Of a stretch of 64,000 bases of DNA, positions 34,242 to 43,311 are shown one piece after another. The position numbers and the translations under genes were made by a program. The notes beneath the pieces are model-generated. The model was not told the DNA's origin. It did not search any database and saw only the letters and a list, made by a program, of their open reading frames with translations. Source of the stretch: JADGHE01 sp035716025 (GTDB lineage Bacteria > Pseudomonadota > Alphaproteobacteria > Rhizobiales > Xanthobacteraceae); assembly GCA_035716025.1 (NCBI GenBank), contig DASTKH010000041.1, positions 124,001 through 188,000 of the forward strand, read 5' to 3'. Every line of letters begins with the position of its first letter. The stretch's first letter is position 1.

Positions 34242-35767
34242 CCGGGCCCTCCAGCCTTGTGCGTGCCCGCCGTATCACGGGCGCGCAGTTCCGTCTTGAG
34301 GATCTTGCCGTAATTGTTCTTCGGCAGGGCATCGACGAAGACATAGTCCTTCGGCCTCTTGAAGCGCGCGATGCGCGACAGGCAGAGCGCATCGAGCGCT
34401 TCGGGGCTCGTGTCTCCGACCACATAGGCGACGACGATTTCGCCCCATTCCGGGTCCGGTCGGCCGATCACGGAGACTTCGCGCACGCCCTTGTCCTCCA
34501 GCAGGACTTCCTCGACCTCGCGAGGATAAATGTTGGACCCTCCCGAGATGATGAGGTCCTTGGAACGGTCCTTCAGGGTCAGATAGCCGTCGGCGTCATA
34601 GGCGCCGACGTCGCCGGTATGCAGCCACCCACTGTCGAGGGCCTGGGCGGTCGCCTCCGGGCTTTGCCAATAGCCCGGCATGACGACGTCGCCGCGACAG
34701 AGCACCTCCCCGATTTCTCCGGCAGGCAGCGGCGAGCCGTCCGCCGCCGCTACCTTGACCTCCACGCAGGCATACGGCCGCCCGGCCGAAGCGAGCCGCT
34801 CGCGCCAGCGCGGGTGGGCACGGTCCGCGATGTCCTCCTTGGACAGCGTGGTGATGGTCATCGGCGCCTCGCCCTGACCGTAGATCTGGGCAAAGCGCGG
34901 CCCGAACCGGTCGAGCGCCGCAAGCGCGTCCTCGACATACATCGGGGCACCGCCCCAGACGATCGTGCGGATGTTGGCGGGGTTGCAGTCGGCATTGCTC
35001 TCGACGAGGCGCTTGATCATGGTTGGCGCCGCAAACATCGAGGTGCGCGGCCAAGCGTCGAACAGGCGCAAAACCTCCGCCGGTTCGAACGCGCCCGACT
35101 CGGGGATTACGTTGATGCCGATCCGCGCCACATGCGGCATGATGTACATGCCGGACCCGTGGCTCATCGGCGCGGCGTGCAACACCGGGTCTCCGAGGCA
35201 GACGGTATCGACCTCGCTCGCATAGGCGTGGCTCGCCCAGGACAAAACGCGGTGAGTCAGCATCGCGCCCTTCGGCCGGCCTGTCGTCCCTGACGTGTAG
35301 AAGAGCCAGGCGAGATCGTCGCCCGCGCGCGGCGCCGCCGGGCAGGGATCGGACCGGCACAGCGAGTCATAGTCGGCGCTGCCGATGCGGACGAGACGTT
35401 CGAGGCTCGCGGGAGCATGCGGGGCGGCCGCCTCGTCCAGCCCCGGCGAGGCGAAGCACACGCGCGCGCCCGAATGTTCGAGAATGTAGGCCAATTCCCG
35501 CCCGTGCAGTTTCGCGTTGACCGGCACGGCGGCAAGCCCGGCGTGCCAGATCGCGTAGAGAATTTCCACATATTCCGGGCCATTCTTGGCGAAAATCGCG
35601 ACGCGGTCGCCGATCTCGAGCTTCCATGCCTCGCGCAAGCCGCCGGCCAGGCGCGCTGCGCGTTCGGCCAGGCTTTCGTATGTGCGGACGATCTTCGTGC
35701 CGAGAGCGACGGCCGGTCGGTCGCGGTGACTGCGCCCGGCGCGCTCGAGCCACAAAGCGATGTTCAT
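34238..35767 (-). CDS. AMP-forming acyl-CoA synthetase/ligase
   Basis: Adenylating enzyme of 509 residues that activates a carboxylic acid to its CoA thioester. The AMP-binding signature YTSGTTGRPKGAMLTHR lies at about 157-173. The linker RSKDLIISGGSNIYPREVEE and the C-terminal catalytic lysine in LPKNNYGKILKTEL are intact. It resembles long- or medium-chain fatty-acid and aryl-acid ligases, and the chain length cannot be told. It follows maf on the minus strand after 67 bases, where rhizobial genomes more often carry yacG. Confidence 0.92.
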   Translation of the reverse strand: MNIALWLERAGRSHRDRPAVALGTKIVRTYESLAERAARLAGGLREAWKLEIGDRVAIFAKNGPEYVEILYAIWHAGLAAVPVNAKLHGRELAYILEHSGARVCFASPGLDEAAAPHAPASLERLVRIGSADYDSLCRSDPCPAAPRAGDDLAWLFYTSGTTGRPKGAMLTHRVLSWASHAYASEVDTVCLGDPVLHAAPMSHGSGMYIMPHVARIGINVIPESGAFEPAEVLRLFDAWPRTSMFAAPTMIKRLVESNADCNPANIRTIVWGGAPMYVEDALAALDRFGPRFAQIYGQGEAPMTITTLSKEDIADRAHPRWRERLASAGRPYACVEVKVAAADGSPLPAGEIGEVLCRGDVVMPGYWQSPEATAQALDSGWLHTGDVGAYDADGYLTLKDRSKDLIISGGSNIYPREVEEVLLEDKGVREVSVIGRPDPEWGEIVVAYVVGDTSPEALDALCLSRIARFKRPKDYVFVDALPKNNYGKILKTELRARDTAGTHKAGGPG

Positions 35768-35834
35768 GAACCGCCCCCGCTCCGTGCGACGTGCTTTGCG
35801 CGTCGGCCGCTTCGGGGCCGTACGCGCAAAAAGC

Positions 35835-36467
35835 CTAGCAAGGCTGAGCGGCTTTTAGCCAGCCGAAATGCACCGGATAGCCTTCGCCGGACAGCAGCGA
35901 CACGGTCTCGTAGAGGGGCAGGCCGACGATGTTCGTGTAGGAGCCGCTGATTTTCACGACGAATGTGCCGGCGAGTCCCTGCACCGCATAGCCGCCTGCC
36001 TTGCCGCGCCACTCGCCCGAGGCGAGATAGGATTCGAGGTCCTCGCGCGAGAGCCTTTTGAAGCGCACACGCGTTTCCACGAGACGCTGGCGGAAGGCGC
36101 CTTTCGGCGTGACGAGGCAGATCCCGGTATAGACCCGGTGGCTGCGGCCGGAGAGGAGGCGCAGGCACTGCGCCGCCTCGTCCAAGAGTTCCGCCTTCGG
36201 CAGGATGCGGCGTCCGACGGCGACGACCGTGTCCGCGGCAAGCACGAAAGCCTCCCGCAGGGAATCGTCGAGGCGGGCGGTTGCCTGCGCGGCCTCCGCC
36301 TTCTCACGGGAAAGCCGTGTTGCGAGAACCCGCGGCAGTTCGCCCTTCTTCGGAATTTCGTCGACCGCCGCCGGGAGCAACTGGTCGGGCTCGATACCGG
36401 CCTGATTGAGGAGCGCAAGACGCCGCGGCGAGCCCGAGGCGAGGACGAGTTTGGGGCGGCCGTTCAT
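35835..36467 (-). CDS. maf: Maf-like nucleotide pyrophosphatase
   Basis: Protein of 210 residues. Maf proteins hydrolyse non-canonical or damaged nucleoside triphosphates and are linked to septum formation control. The opening LVLASGSPRRLALLNQAGI is the family nucleotide-binding loop. AADTVVAVGRRILPKA carries the catalytic aspartate, and YAVQGLAGTFVVKISGSYTNIVGLPL is the C-terminal block. I start at the ATG at 36467; the frame is open for 65 more codons that overlap the phosphatase gene and lack homology. It is part of the alphaproteobacterial hisD-maf block. Confidence 0.93.
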   Translation of the reverse strand: MNGRPKLVLASGSPRRLALLNQAGIEPDQLLPAAVDEIPKKGELPRVLATRLSREKAEAAQATARLDDSLREAFVLAADTVVAVGRRILPKAELLDEAAQCLRLLSGRSHRVYTGICLVTPKGAFRQRLVETRVRFKRLSREDLESYLASGEWRGKAGGYAVQGLAGTFVVKISGSYTNIVGLPLYETVSLLSGEGYPVHFGWLKAAQPC

Positions 36468-36543
36468 CGCGCGGGCTTGCCTCACCGGTGTGTCGAAAAA
36501 GGAACGGGCGCGGAAGCTACCGGAACCGCCGTGCGCCGACAAC

Positions 36544-37011
36544 TCACTCGTTTCCGATCTGCCGCCGGCCGAACCGCTGCGCGATCCGCACCGACAGAAG
36601 ATCGCGCACCGCGCGATAGGCTTCGAGCATCTGCTCGCGGTTTCCGCTTGCGGCCGTCGCATCGGGCGTCGGCCAATACTCGACCTCGACGGCGTTTGTG
36701 CGGGTCAGTTCGAGCGCCTTGTGGTGCGCCTCGGGCGCGAGCGTGACGATGAGGTCGAAATTGAGCCCCTCGGCCTCCTCCAGATCCTCGAAGGTGCGGG
36801 GGCGGTGCCGGCCAAGATCGATGCCGATCTCCTCGAGCACCGAAGCGGCAAAGGGGTCCGGCTCCCCCTGCCGCACCCCGACCGACTCGACATAGACCCC
36901 GCGGCCGACCAGGTGACGGAACAGCGCGGCCGCCATCGGCGAGCGCACCGCATTCCACCCGCAGGCGAACAGCACCGCCTGCGGCGGACGTGTCCGCGTC
37001 GGCTCGGCCAC
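36544..37011 (-). CDS. Low-molecular-weight protein tyrosine phosphatase-like protein
   Basis: Protein of 155 residues. The P-loop Cys-x5-Arg is complete: C17 and R23 in FACGWNAVRSPMA, so phosphatase chemistry is possible. The likely acid aspartate is in YWPTPDAT. The loop GWNAV differs from the GNICR of classical enzymes, which is usual for this alphaproteobacterial group of unknown substrate, sometimes labelled arsenate reductase. It begins two bases after the UPF0262 gene stops. Confidence 0.88.
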   Translation of the reverse strand: MAEPTRTRPPQAVLFACGWNAVRSPMAAALFRHLVGRGVYVESVGVRQGEPDPFAASVLEEIGIDLGRHRPRTFEDLEEAEGLNFDLIVTLAPEAHHKALELTRTNAVEVEYWPTPDATAASGNREQMLEAYRAVRDLLSVRIAQRFGRRQIGNE

Positions 37012-37013
37012 GC

Positions 37014-37508
37014 TCAGCCCTTCCAGTGGAGGACGCAGATCAACGTGAACAGCCGGCGCGCGGTGTCGAAGTCGATCGTCACCTTGCGTTGCAGGCGTTC
37101 CATCAGGATCCGCGAGCCTTCGTCGTGCAGCCCCCGCCGGCCCATGTCGATTGCCTCGATCTGGCTCGGGCTCGCGCGGCGGATCGCCTGATAATAACTG
37201 TCGCAGATCATGAAATAATCTTTGACGATGCGGCGGAACGGCGCGAGCGAAAGCATGTGGGCGATGACGGGATCGCCGTCAGCCGTGCGGATGTCGAATA
37301 CGAGCCGGTTTTCGGCGATCGAAAGGTGCAGCGCGTAGGGTCCCTTGTCGTGACCGTTCGGGGCGAAGAAATTGTCCTCGAGCAGGTCATAGATCGCGAC
37401 TTCGCGCTCATCGTCGACGTCGGGGGTCGACCGTCCGATCGACTCCTCGTCGAGCGTCACCGCGATCAGGCGCTGCGTGGGAGAGCGGGTTTCGCGGGGG
37501 GCAGCCAT
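37014..37508 (-). CDS. UPF0262 family protein
   Basis: Protein of 164 residues belonging to the alphaproteobacterial UPF0262 family. Typical phrases are RLIAVTLDEESIGRSTPDVD, EVAIYDLLEDNFFAP, PYALHLSIAENRLVFDI and SLAPFRRIVKDYFMICDSYY. Its function is unknown. It is nearly always found between hisD and a small phosphatase gene, as here (15 bases after hisD, two bases before the phosphatase), which suggests translational coupling. Confidence 0.93.
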   Translation of the reverse strand: MAAPRETRSPTQRLIAVTLDEESIGRSTPDVDDEREVAIYDLLEDNFFAPNGHDKGPYALHLSIAENRLVFDIRTADGDPVIAHMLSLAPFRRIVKDYFMICDSYYQAIRRASPSQIEAIDMGRRGLHDEGSRILMERLQRKVTIDFDTARRLFTLICVLHWKG

Positions 37509-37523
37509 CGCGCGCGCTTGACG

Positions 37524-38816
37524 TTACTCGTTCAGCCGGATTGCCACGGAACGAGCATGGGCTTCGAGGCCCTCGGCGCGGCCGAGCGCGATCGCGGCCG
37601 GCGCAAGCGCGCGCAGCGCGTCCGGCCCAAGCTTCAGGATCGAGGTGCGCTTCATGAAATCGAGGACGCCGAGGCCGGAGGAAAAGCGCGCCGAACGCGC
37701 GGTCGGCAGAACATGGTTCGAACCCGCCACATAATCGCCGATCGCTTCCGGCGTGTGGTGGCCGATGAAGATCGCTCCCGCGTTGCGGATGCGGGCGACA
37801 AGCGGCTCGGGATCGGCGACGGCGATCTCGAGATGCTCCGGGGCGATCGCGTCGACAAGGGGCACGGCCTCTTCCAAGGCGTGCACGAGGATGACCGCGC
37901 CATGGTCGCGCCAGGAGGCGGCGGCCACCGATCCGCGCGGCAGCGTCTTGAGTTGCCGCTCCACCGCGGCCTCGACAGCCGTCGCAAGGGGTTCATCATC
38001 GGTGAGGAGGATCGCCTGGGCGGCGGCGTCGTGCTCGGCCTGGGCCAAGAGATCGGCGGCGACCCAGTCGGGGTGGGCGTCGCGGTCCGCCAGGATCAGG
38101 ACTTCCGAGGGGCCGGCGATCATGTCGATGCCGACCTTTCCGAACACCGCCCGCTTGGCCGCCGCGACATAAGCGTTGCCGGGGCCGACGATCTTGGCGA
38201 CCGGGGCAATGGTCTCGGTGCCGTAGGCCAGGGCCGCGACCGCCTGTGCGCCGCCCACACGGTAGATTTCGTCGACACCGGCAAGTTGCGCGGCGGCGAG
38301 CACGAGCGGCTCGAGATGGCCGTCCGGCGCCGGCACCACCATGGCAATTCGCGGCACGCCCGCCACCTTGGCCGGCACGGCGTTCATCAGGACCGAGGAC
38401 GGATAGGCGGCCGTGCCGCCCGGCACATAGAGCCCCACCGCCTCGATGGCGGTCCAGCGCCCGCCGAGCTCCACCCCAAGCGCGTCTGTGAACCGCTCGT
38501 TCTGGGGCAGTTGCCGGCGGTGATAGGCCTCGATGCGGTCCCGGGCGAGGGAAAGCGCCGCCAGGGCGCCGGATTCGCAGGCGGCGACGGCCGCGGCAAT
38601 CTCGCTCTGGGTGACGCGAAGGCCGGCGGTTTTGAGATCAAGCCGATCGAAACGGTGCGTGAGCTCGATGAGCGCGCGGTCCCCCCGCGCCGCAACATCC
38701 GCCACGATGGCCTGCACGGCGGCGGCGACGTCGGACGCCGCCTCGCGCTTGGCGCCGAGGAAGGCCCGGAACCGAGAGGGAAAGTCGCTGTCGCGCGCGT
38801 CGAGGCGAAGGGGCAT
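37524..38816 (-). CDS. hisD: Histidinol dehydrogenase
   Basis: Enzyme of 430 residues catalysing the last two steps of histidine synthesis, L-histidinol to L-histidine with two NAD. Visible family blocks are VGLYVPGGTAAYPSSVLMNA, VGPGNAYVAAAKRAVFGKVG, DMIAGPSEVLILAD, LLAQAEHDAAAQ and the zinc/catalytic region APEHLEIAV plus GSNHVLPTA. Length and sequence are normal. No other his gene is adjacent, which is common in alphaproteobacteria, where hisD sits in this small conserved block. Confidence 0.98.
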   Translation of the reverse strand: MPLRLDARDSDFPSRFRAFLGAKREAASDVAAAVQAIVADVAARGDRALIELTHRFDRLDLKTAGLRVTQSEIAAAVAACESGALAALSLARDRIEAYHRRQLPQNERFTDALGVELGGRWTAIEAVGLYVPGGTAAYPSSVLMNAVPAKVAGVPRIAMVVPAPDGHLEPLVLAAAQLAGVDEIYRVGGAQAVAALAYGTETIAPVAKIVGPGNAYVAAAKRAVFGKVGIDMIAGPSEVLILADRDAHPDWVAADLLAQAEHDAAAQAILLTDDEPLATAVEAAVERQLKTLPRGSVAAASWRDHGAVILVHALEEAVPLVDAIAPEHLEIAVADPEPLVARIRNAGAIFIGHHTPEAIGDYVAGSNHVLPTARSARFSSGLGVLDFMKRTSILKLGPDALRALAPAAIALGRAEGLEAHARSVAIRLNE

Positions 38817-38878
38817 GCCGTTCTTCCGCCGGGCCGCTTAAGCGGCGCTCCGGGGCGCCGGCAAAGCCCGCTCAGGGG

Positions 38879-39352
38879 TCAATGACGCGCGGTCGTCGGC
38901 ACGTCAACCCCGGCCGGAATGTCGTCGGCATGGTGAGGGCAGGTCGAAATGGCCCAGCACGGCCCGAGATCGACCAGCTCGGCTTCGATGCATTCCACCT
39001 CGAGCCGCAGTGCCGCGCCGCCGGAGAAAAGCAGCGTCACGACCCCCGCCGGCGGCTCCGTCTCTGCGAAATCGATGGCCAGAAGATTGAGGACCGCATC
39101 CTTTTCGTGCGGCACCACATTGCGGCACTTGCAGGCCAGGACGCGTTCGAAGCGCAAGGCTGCGAGCCGTCGCCGGTACTCGGGATGCGGGGTCTGTGCC
39201 GCCTCCCAGTCGAAGCGCCCGACCGCCAGGACCAGCCGGTGCTCCTTGGGCCGCCAGTGCACGTCCGCGACCTTCACGATCGCGTCCTGCAGATGTGCGG
39301 AGACGACCTCGACGTCTTCCTTGTCGAGCGCGACCAGCTTCAACAGGTCCAT
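38879..39352 (-). CDS. DUF2948 family protein
   Basis: Protein of 157 residues. It opens MDLLKLVALDKEDVEVVSAHLQ and continues with DVHWRPKEHRLVLAVGRFDW, the pattern of the alphaproteobacterial DUF2948 family, which usually lies directly before hisD. Its function is unknown. I chose the ATG at 39352 because the family normally starts MDLLKL; an in-frame ATG at 39382 would add ten residues, and neither has a clear ribosome site. It is the promoter-proximal gene of the minus-strand block. Confidence 0.82.
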   Translation of the reverse strand: MDLLKLVALDKEDVEVVSAHLQDAIVKVADVHWRPKEHRLVLAVGRFDWEAAQTPHPEYRRRLAALRFERVLACKCRNVVPHEKDAVLNLLAIDFAETEPPAGVVTLLFSGGAALRLEVECIEAELVDLGPCWAISTCPHHADDIPAGVDVPTTARH

Positions 39353-39523
39353 GGCGGGGCCCGTAACCAAAGGGAGATCCATCGCGATGTAGGTAACGAC
39401 GGACCCAAGCGGCCGCAAGATGTCGACTGGATCGAGCGGGCGGCCTTCGGGCGCGGAAAGCCTCGCCCCCGGCTCGCCGGAGCCCTAGATTGGGACGGTG
39501 CCAACCGCGAGGGGAGAGGCGAG

Positions 39524-40009
39524 GTGAACGAGCGTGTCGAAGGGGTGGGCGTCGCGCCGCGCGATGTGCTGCTGGCGCAGGACGGGTTGAGCTTTTTGAA
39601 GGCCATCGTGGCGCGGCGACTGCCGACTCCGCCGATCGCCGATCTCCTGGGCTTTGCGCTCGTCGAAGTCGAGCGCGGTCGCGCCGTGTTTGCGGGCGTT
39701 CCGGCCTACCGGCACTACAATCCGATCGGCGTGGTGCACGGCGGCTATGCCGCGACCCTGCTCGATTCCGCCGTCGGTTGCGCGGTGCATTCGACCCTGC
39801 AGCGCGGGGAGGCCTATACGACGCTCGAACTCAAACTCAATTTGGTGCGGCCCATCACCCAGGAAACGGGACAGGTGCTCGCTGAGGGCCGCATTCTCCA
39901 TCGCGGCCGCACCGTCGGGACGGCCGAAGGCTATCTGCGGGACGCCGCAGGCAAGCTATACGCCCACGCCACCACGACCTGCATGATCTTTCCCGCGCCG
40001 GCGGGCTGA
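39524..40009 (+). CDS. PaaI-type hot-dog thioesterase
   Basis: Protein of 161 residues. The hot-dog fold is recognised by YNPIGVVHGGYAATLLDSAVG, the active-site helix of PaaI-like acyl-CoA thioesterases, and by YTTLELKLNLVRPITQETG. The start is a GTG at 39524 with a strong ribosome site, GGGGAGAGG, just upstream. The frame is open earlier, but that part is antisense to the DUF2948 gene. Such enzymes release CoA from aryl- or acyl-CoA and may work with the ligase and hydratases nearby; this is inference. Confidence 0.85.
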   Translation: MNERVEGVGVAPRDVLLAQDGLSFLKAIVARRLPTPPIADLLGFALVEVERGRAVFAGVPAYRHYNPIGVVHGGYAATLLDSAVGCAVHSTLQRGEAYTTLELKLNLVRPITQETGQVLAEGRILHRGRTVGTAEGYLRDAAGKLYAHATTTCMIFPAPAG

Positions 40010-40032
40010 GCACAGGCGGAGAGGGGGCCGCT

Positions 40033-40857
40033 TCAACGGGCGGCCGCGCGGCGCGGCGCCGTTTCGTGGTCGGCGCCGAAGCGCGGCCCGCCGCCCAGCA
40101 CCACGACCTTCGCACCGATCGGCACGCGATCGTAAAGATCGATCACGTCCTGATTGATCATGCGGATGCAGCCGGAGGAGACGCTTCTGCCGATCGTCCA
40201 CGGCTCGTTTGTGCCGTGGATGCGGTAGAGCGTGTCCTTGTTGCCCTGCCAGAGATAGAGCGCACGGGCCCCGAGCGGATTGCGCAAACCGCCCGGCACG
40301 CCGACCCCGCTCTGCAGTTGCGTCAGCTGCCGGCGGATCTCGGGCTGGCGTTCGATCATCTCCTTCGGCGGATACCAGTCCGGCCATTCGCGCTTTTCAT
40401 GAACCGTCGCGTTTCCCGACCAGCTAAAGCCCTGCCGTCCGACACCGACGCCGTAGCGGATCGCCATGCCGCCGTCCTGCACCAAGTAAAGATAGTGCGC
40501 CTGGGGGTCGATGATGATCGTGCCGGGGGGCTCGCTTGTCGGATACGGCACCACGCGGCGCAGAAACCGCGGCTCGATCTGACTGAGGTCGACCGGCGGA
40601 ACGGGGAAGGGCTCGCCGCCGAGCGGCGCGTACAGGCCTGGTTGGCGCCCGCCGTCCTCGGGCATGCGGGCGGGGGGCGGAAGGATCACCCGGGGCGGGG
40701 CGGGCAGGCGTGCCCCCCTCCCGCTCTCCGGGAACGGCGGGAAATAGCCTGGGCATGTGCGGGGGAAGCGGTCGTCGCAGCCTTGCGCCATCGCGACGCC
40801 CGCCCAGGTCAGCAAGGTGACCGCACACAGGACGGCGTTTCGAACAAATACCCACAT
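40033..40857 (-). CDS. L,D-transpeptidase (YkuD domain), second copy
   Basis: Exported protein of 274 residues with a signal peptide ending near AMAQG and a Pro-rich segment (about 36-90). The catalytic domain carries IHGTNEPWTIG (His214) and SSGCIRM (Cys230), plus the alphaproteobacterial insert KREWPDWYPPKEMIERQPEI. It is paralogous to the protein at 20541-21329: domain and insert match, while the N-terminal regions differ. Two cysteines at 27 and 35 in the linker are not shared. The start at 40857 gives a clean signal peptide. Confidence 0.9.
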   Translation of the reverse strand: MWVFVRNAVLCAVTLLTWAGVAMAQGCDDRFPRTCPGYFPPFPESGRGARLPAPPRVILPPPARMPEDGGRQPGLYAPLGGEPFPVPPVDLSQIEPRFLRRVVPYPTSEPPGTIIIDPQAHYLYLVQDGGMAIRYGVGVGRQGFSWSGNATVHEKREWPDWYPPKEMIERQPEIRRQLTQLQSGVGVPGGLRNPLGARALYLWQGNKDTLYRIHGTNEPWTIGRSVSSGCIRMINQDVIDLYDRVPIGAKVVVLGGGPRFGADHETAPRRAAAR

Positions 40858-41111
40858 GGCTGCAGCCTGCTCGTAGAGCCTTGGGCCTGACGAAGGCGTT
40901 ATCCGGGACAGTCGATGACCTCGGTGGCGAGAATGGGGACACACTTGGCCTTCCGCAACACCACCTGCGGGTTAACCTTTTCCACGGGTTGCGCCGCACG
41001 CGGCAAACCACCGGCGCGATCGTTCGGCCGGCCGCCGCCTTCGTCCGACAATCAGCCGCTGACACGCCCGAAGCGGCCGCCTATGCTGCCGCATTGGCCA
41101 AGGGGGTCCTC

Positions 41112-41540
41112 ATGCGCAGCATCGCCTGTCTCGCCGCATTGGCATGGCTGCTGTCCGGCACGGCCCTTTTGGCGCAAGCCGGCGAGACCGCGCCGCGCTC
41201 CCAGGCGGCCGCTTCTCTCGTCCGCGAGCAGATCACGGAAGCCTGTGACGGCAAGGGATCGATTCACCCGGCCGCCGTGATCGAGCGCGACCTCACCGGC
41301 GACGGCAAGGCCGATCTGGTCATCAGTCACGAAGGAATTCGGTGCGCAAACGGCACGCGCAGCAGCTTCTGCGGCGCGCAGCTCTGCGCGGTCAACATCT
41401 ATGTCCGGCGCGGCGCGGTGTTGAAGCTCGAACGCGAAATGCTTGGCGCCAAGGTCTCCGTTCGCGACGGCGTGATCCACATGTCTGCGCTCGGCGGCCG
41501 GCCGGCACGCTTGAAATGGAACGGCCGCGCGTTTCGCTGA
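41112..41540 (+). CDS. Small exported protein with a calcium-loop-like motif, unknown function
   Basis: Protein of 142 residues with a signal peptide ending near LAQAGE. Residues 60-68 read DLTGDGKAD, a DxDxDG-like loop typical of FG-GAP/EF-hand calcium sites, followed by LVISHEGIRC. Cysteines 45, 78, 87 and 92 could form two disulphides. I recognise no named family; similar short proteins are seen in Rhizobiales. A frame open further upstream has no homology. The 254 bases before it hold the divergent promoter region shared with the L,D-transpeptidase gene. Confidence 0.65.
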   Translation: MRSIACLAALAWLLSGTALLAQAGETAPRSQAAASLVREQITEACDGKGSIHPAAVIERDLTGDGKADLVISHEGIRCANGTRSSFCGAQLCAVNIYVRRGAVLKLEREMLGAKVSVRDGVIHMSALGGRPARLKWNGRAFR

Positions 41541-41678
41541 TCCGACAGCCAAAGCCCGTCGCAAACAGTCGCAAACAATGGCGTCAAGGCTCGCGGCCCC
41601 TGAAGCCGAAGTTTGCCGCGATCGCACCCGTCGGCCCACCCGCTCATGCTGGATCGCGAGGTGACAAAAGGCGAACCG

Positions 41679-42962
41679 ATGAGCCAGAATGTCGGCCTGT
41701 CACGCCCTTTCAGGAGTCTCCCTGTGATTTCGCGAACGGATGCCCCGGCCGGCGGCCAGGCTCGGCTGATTCTGATCGGCACGGCCTTGCTGCTCACTCT
41801 CGGCATGGGGATCCGCCAGAGCTTCGGGCTGTTTCTGGCGCCGGTCACGCAAGATCTCGCGATTTCCGCAGCCGATTTCACGCTGGCGCTCGCAACCCAG
41901 AACGTCGTCTGGGGGCTTTCGCAGGCCCTGGTCGGGGCGGCCGCCGACCGGTTCGGCCTGCGGATCACGATGACGGCGGGTGCGGCGATCTACGTCGTCG
42001 GCTTGACCGTGATGGCCGCCGCGCGCAGCGCGCCCGAGCTCATGCTCTCCGGCGCCCTGACCGGCATTGCGCTGTCCTGCACGGCGACGTCACTCGCCAT
42101 GACGGCCTGCGTGCGCGCCGTCTCCGAAAAACGCCGCAGCATGACACTCGGCATCGTTTCCGCGGCCGGGTCGCTCGGTACACTCGTGGTGCCGCTCGTC
42201 ACCCAGGCCCTGCTCGCCCGTGAGCCCTGGCAGGCTGGGGTGCTGATGTTCGTGATCATGGCAATGGCCATGTTGCCGGCCGCTTATTGGGCCGGTGGCG
42301 CCGACAGGATCCCGGCGCCAAACACGCAAACCATCTCCATGCGCGAGGTCCTGGGCCAGGCCGTGCGGAACCGGCCGTTCATCGTGATGTCAGGCGCGTA
42401 TTTCGTCTGCGGTCTCAATCTCATTTTTCTCACGACGCACCTGCCGGCCTATCTCGCGATCTGCGGCCAGGACCCGATGCTGGGCGCGGAGGCGCTCGCG
42501 GTCATCGGCGGCGTCAGCGCCGTCGGCTCCCTGCTGACCGGCTGGCTCGGCGGGATCTACCCCAAGCACATCCTTCTCGGGCTCCTCTACATCCTGCGCG
42601 CTGTCATGTTCGCCCTCTACTTCATGCTTCCGCCGACCCCGGCGAGTACGCTCCTGTTTGCCGCGGCGATGGGCCTGTTATGGTGGCCCGGGCTTGCGCC
42701 GCTGATCGGCGGCTTGGTGGCTGAGATTTTCGGCACACGCTACATGGCGACCCTGCTCGGCCTGTCTTTCGTCGTGCATCAGGTCGGCTCTTCGCTGGGA
42801 GCCTGGGGCGGCGGGCTGATCTTCGATCTCACCGGCTCCTACGACCGCGCATGGCAGATCGGGACCCTGGTGGGGCTTACCGCTGGCATCGTCCAGATCG
42901 TCGCCGGCGGGCCGAGCCGGCGGCGCGATCGCATGATGGCGCCCGCGGTCGCGAGCCCTTGA
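41679..42962 (+). CDS. MFS transporter (OFA/monocarboxylate-like)
   Basis: Twelve-helix permease of 427 residues. The first helix region LLLTLGMGIRQSFGLFLAPVTQDL matches the NarK/OFA-like MFS members common in catabolic clusters. The A-loop motif is GAAADRFGLRITMTAGA, and a second half-repeat starts at GWLGGIYPKHILLGLLY. I prefer the ATG at 41679, which has AAAAGG just upstream; an in-frame ATG at 41613 adds 22 residues. The substrate is not evident. An orphan TctC binding protein follows after a 349-base gap. Confidence 0.85.
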   Translation: MSQNVGLSRPFRSLPVISRTDAPAGGQARLILIGTALLLTLGMGIRQSFGLFLAPVTQDLAISAADFTLALATQNVVWGLSQALVGAAADRFGLRITMTAGAAIYVVGLTVMAAARSAPELMLSGALTGIALSCTATSLAMTACVRAVSEKRRSMTLGIVSAAGSLGTLVVPLVTQALLAREPWQAGVLMFVIMAMAMLPAAYWAGGADRIPAPNTQTISMREVLGQAVRNRPFIVMSGAYFVCGLNLIFLTTHLPAYLAICGQDPMLGAEALAVIGGVSAVGSLLTGWLGGIYPKHILLGLLYILRAVMFALYFMLPPTPASTLLFAAAMGLLWWPGLAPLIGGLVAEIFGTRYMATLLGLSFVVHQVGSSLGAWGGGLIFDLTGSYDRAWQIGTLVGLTAGIVQIVAGGPSRRRDRMMAPAVASP

Positions 42963-43311
42963 ACCGGGCTGCAGGCGGGCGGCGGCCAGAAGGCATGACA
43001 TGCGGAACGGACATCGCAGCCATCTTGCGGTCCGGATTGATGAAGACCAAACGCTCGCGTAGGCGTCGCGCACCGAAAGTGCTGAGCACGAGATCAAGAA
43101 AAAACGCGCCGGAAATGACATTCATAAGCAAAGCGCGTGATCGCATGCGCGTTGATCGAGACACTCCGATCGGGATGCGTGCCCGACAAATCCCGCGCGT
43201 TTCGCCGGGCCGGTAGCCGCGCCTTTCGCGTCCGGTCATTCCGCCCCAAGTGCCTTTCATCAGAAGCCGGAAGCGGCCCGGACTGGCCGCCAGCCCCTCT
43301 TGGAGAAGCCG
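42963..43311. other. Intergenic region without a supported gene
   Basis: 349 bases between the MFS and TctC genes. Short open frames exist on both strands, but none has a ribosome site or recognisable protein features. The stretch around 43098-43107 is A-rich (AAGAAAAAAC). The region probably holds the promoter of the TctC gene. I see no terminator hairpin. Confidence 0.5.

Noticed and set aside
42963..43311. Short open frames on both strands in the MFS-TctC gap
   Set aside because: No ribosome sites, no export signal and no recognisable family; they are likely chance frames in a promoter region.
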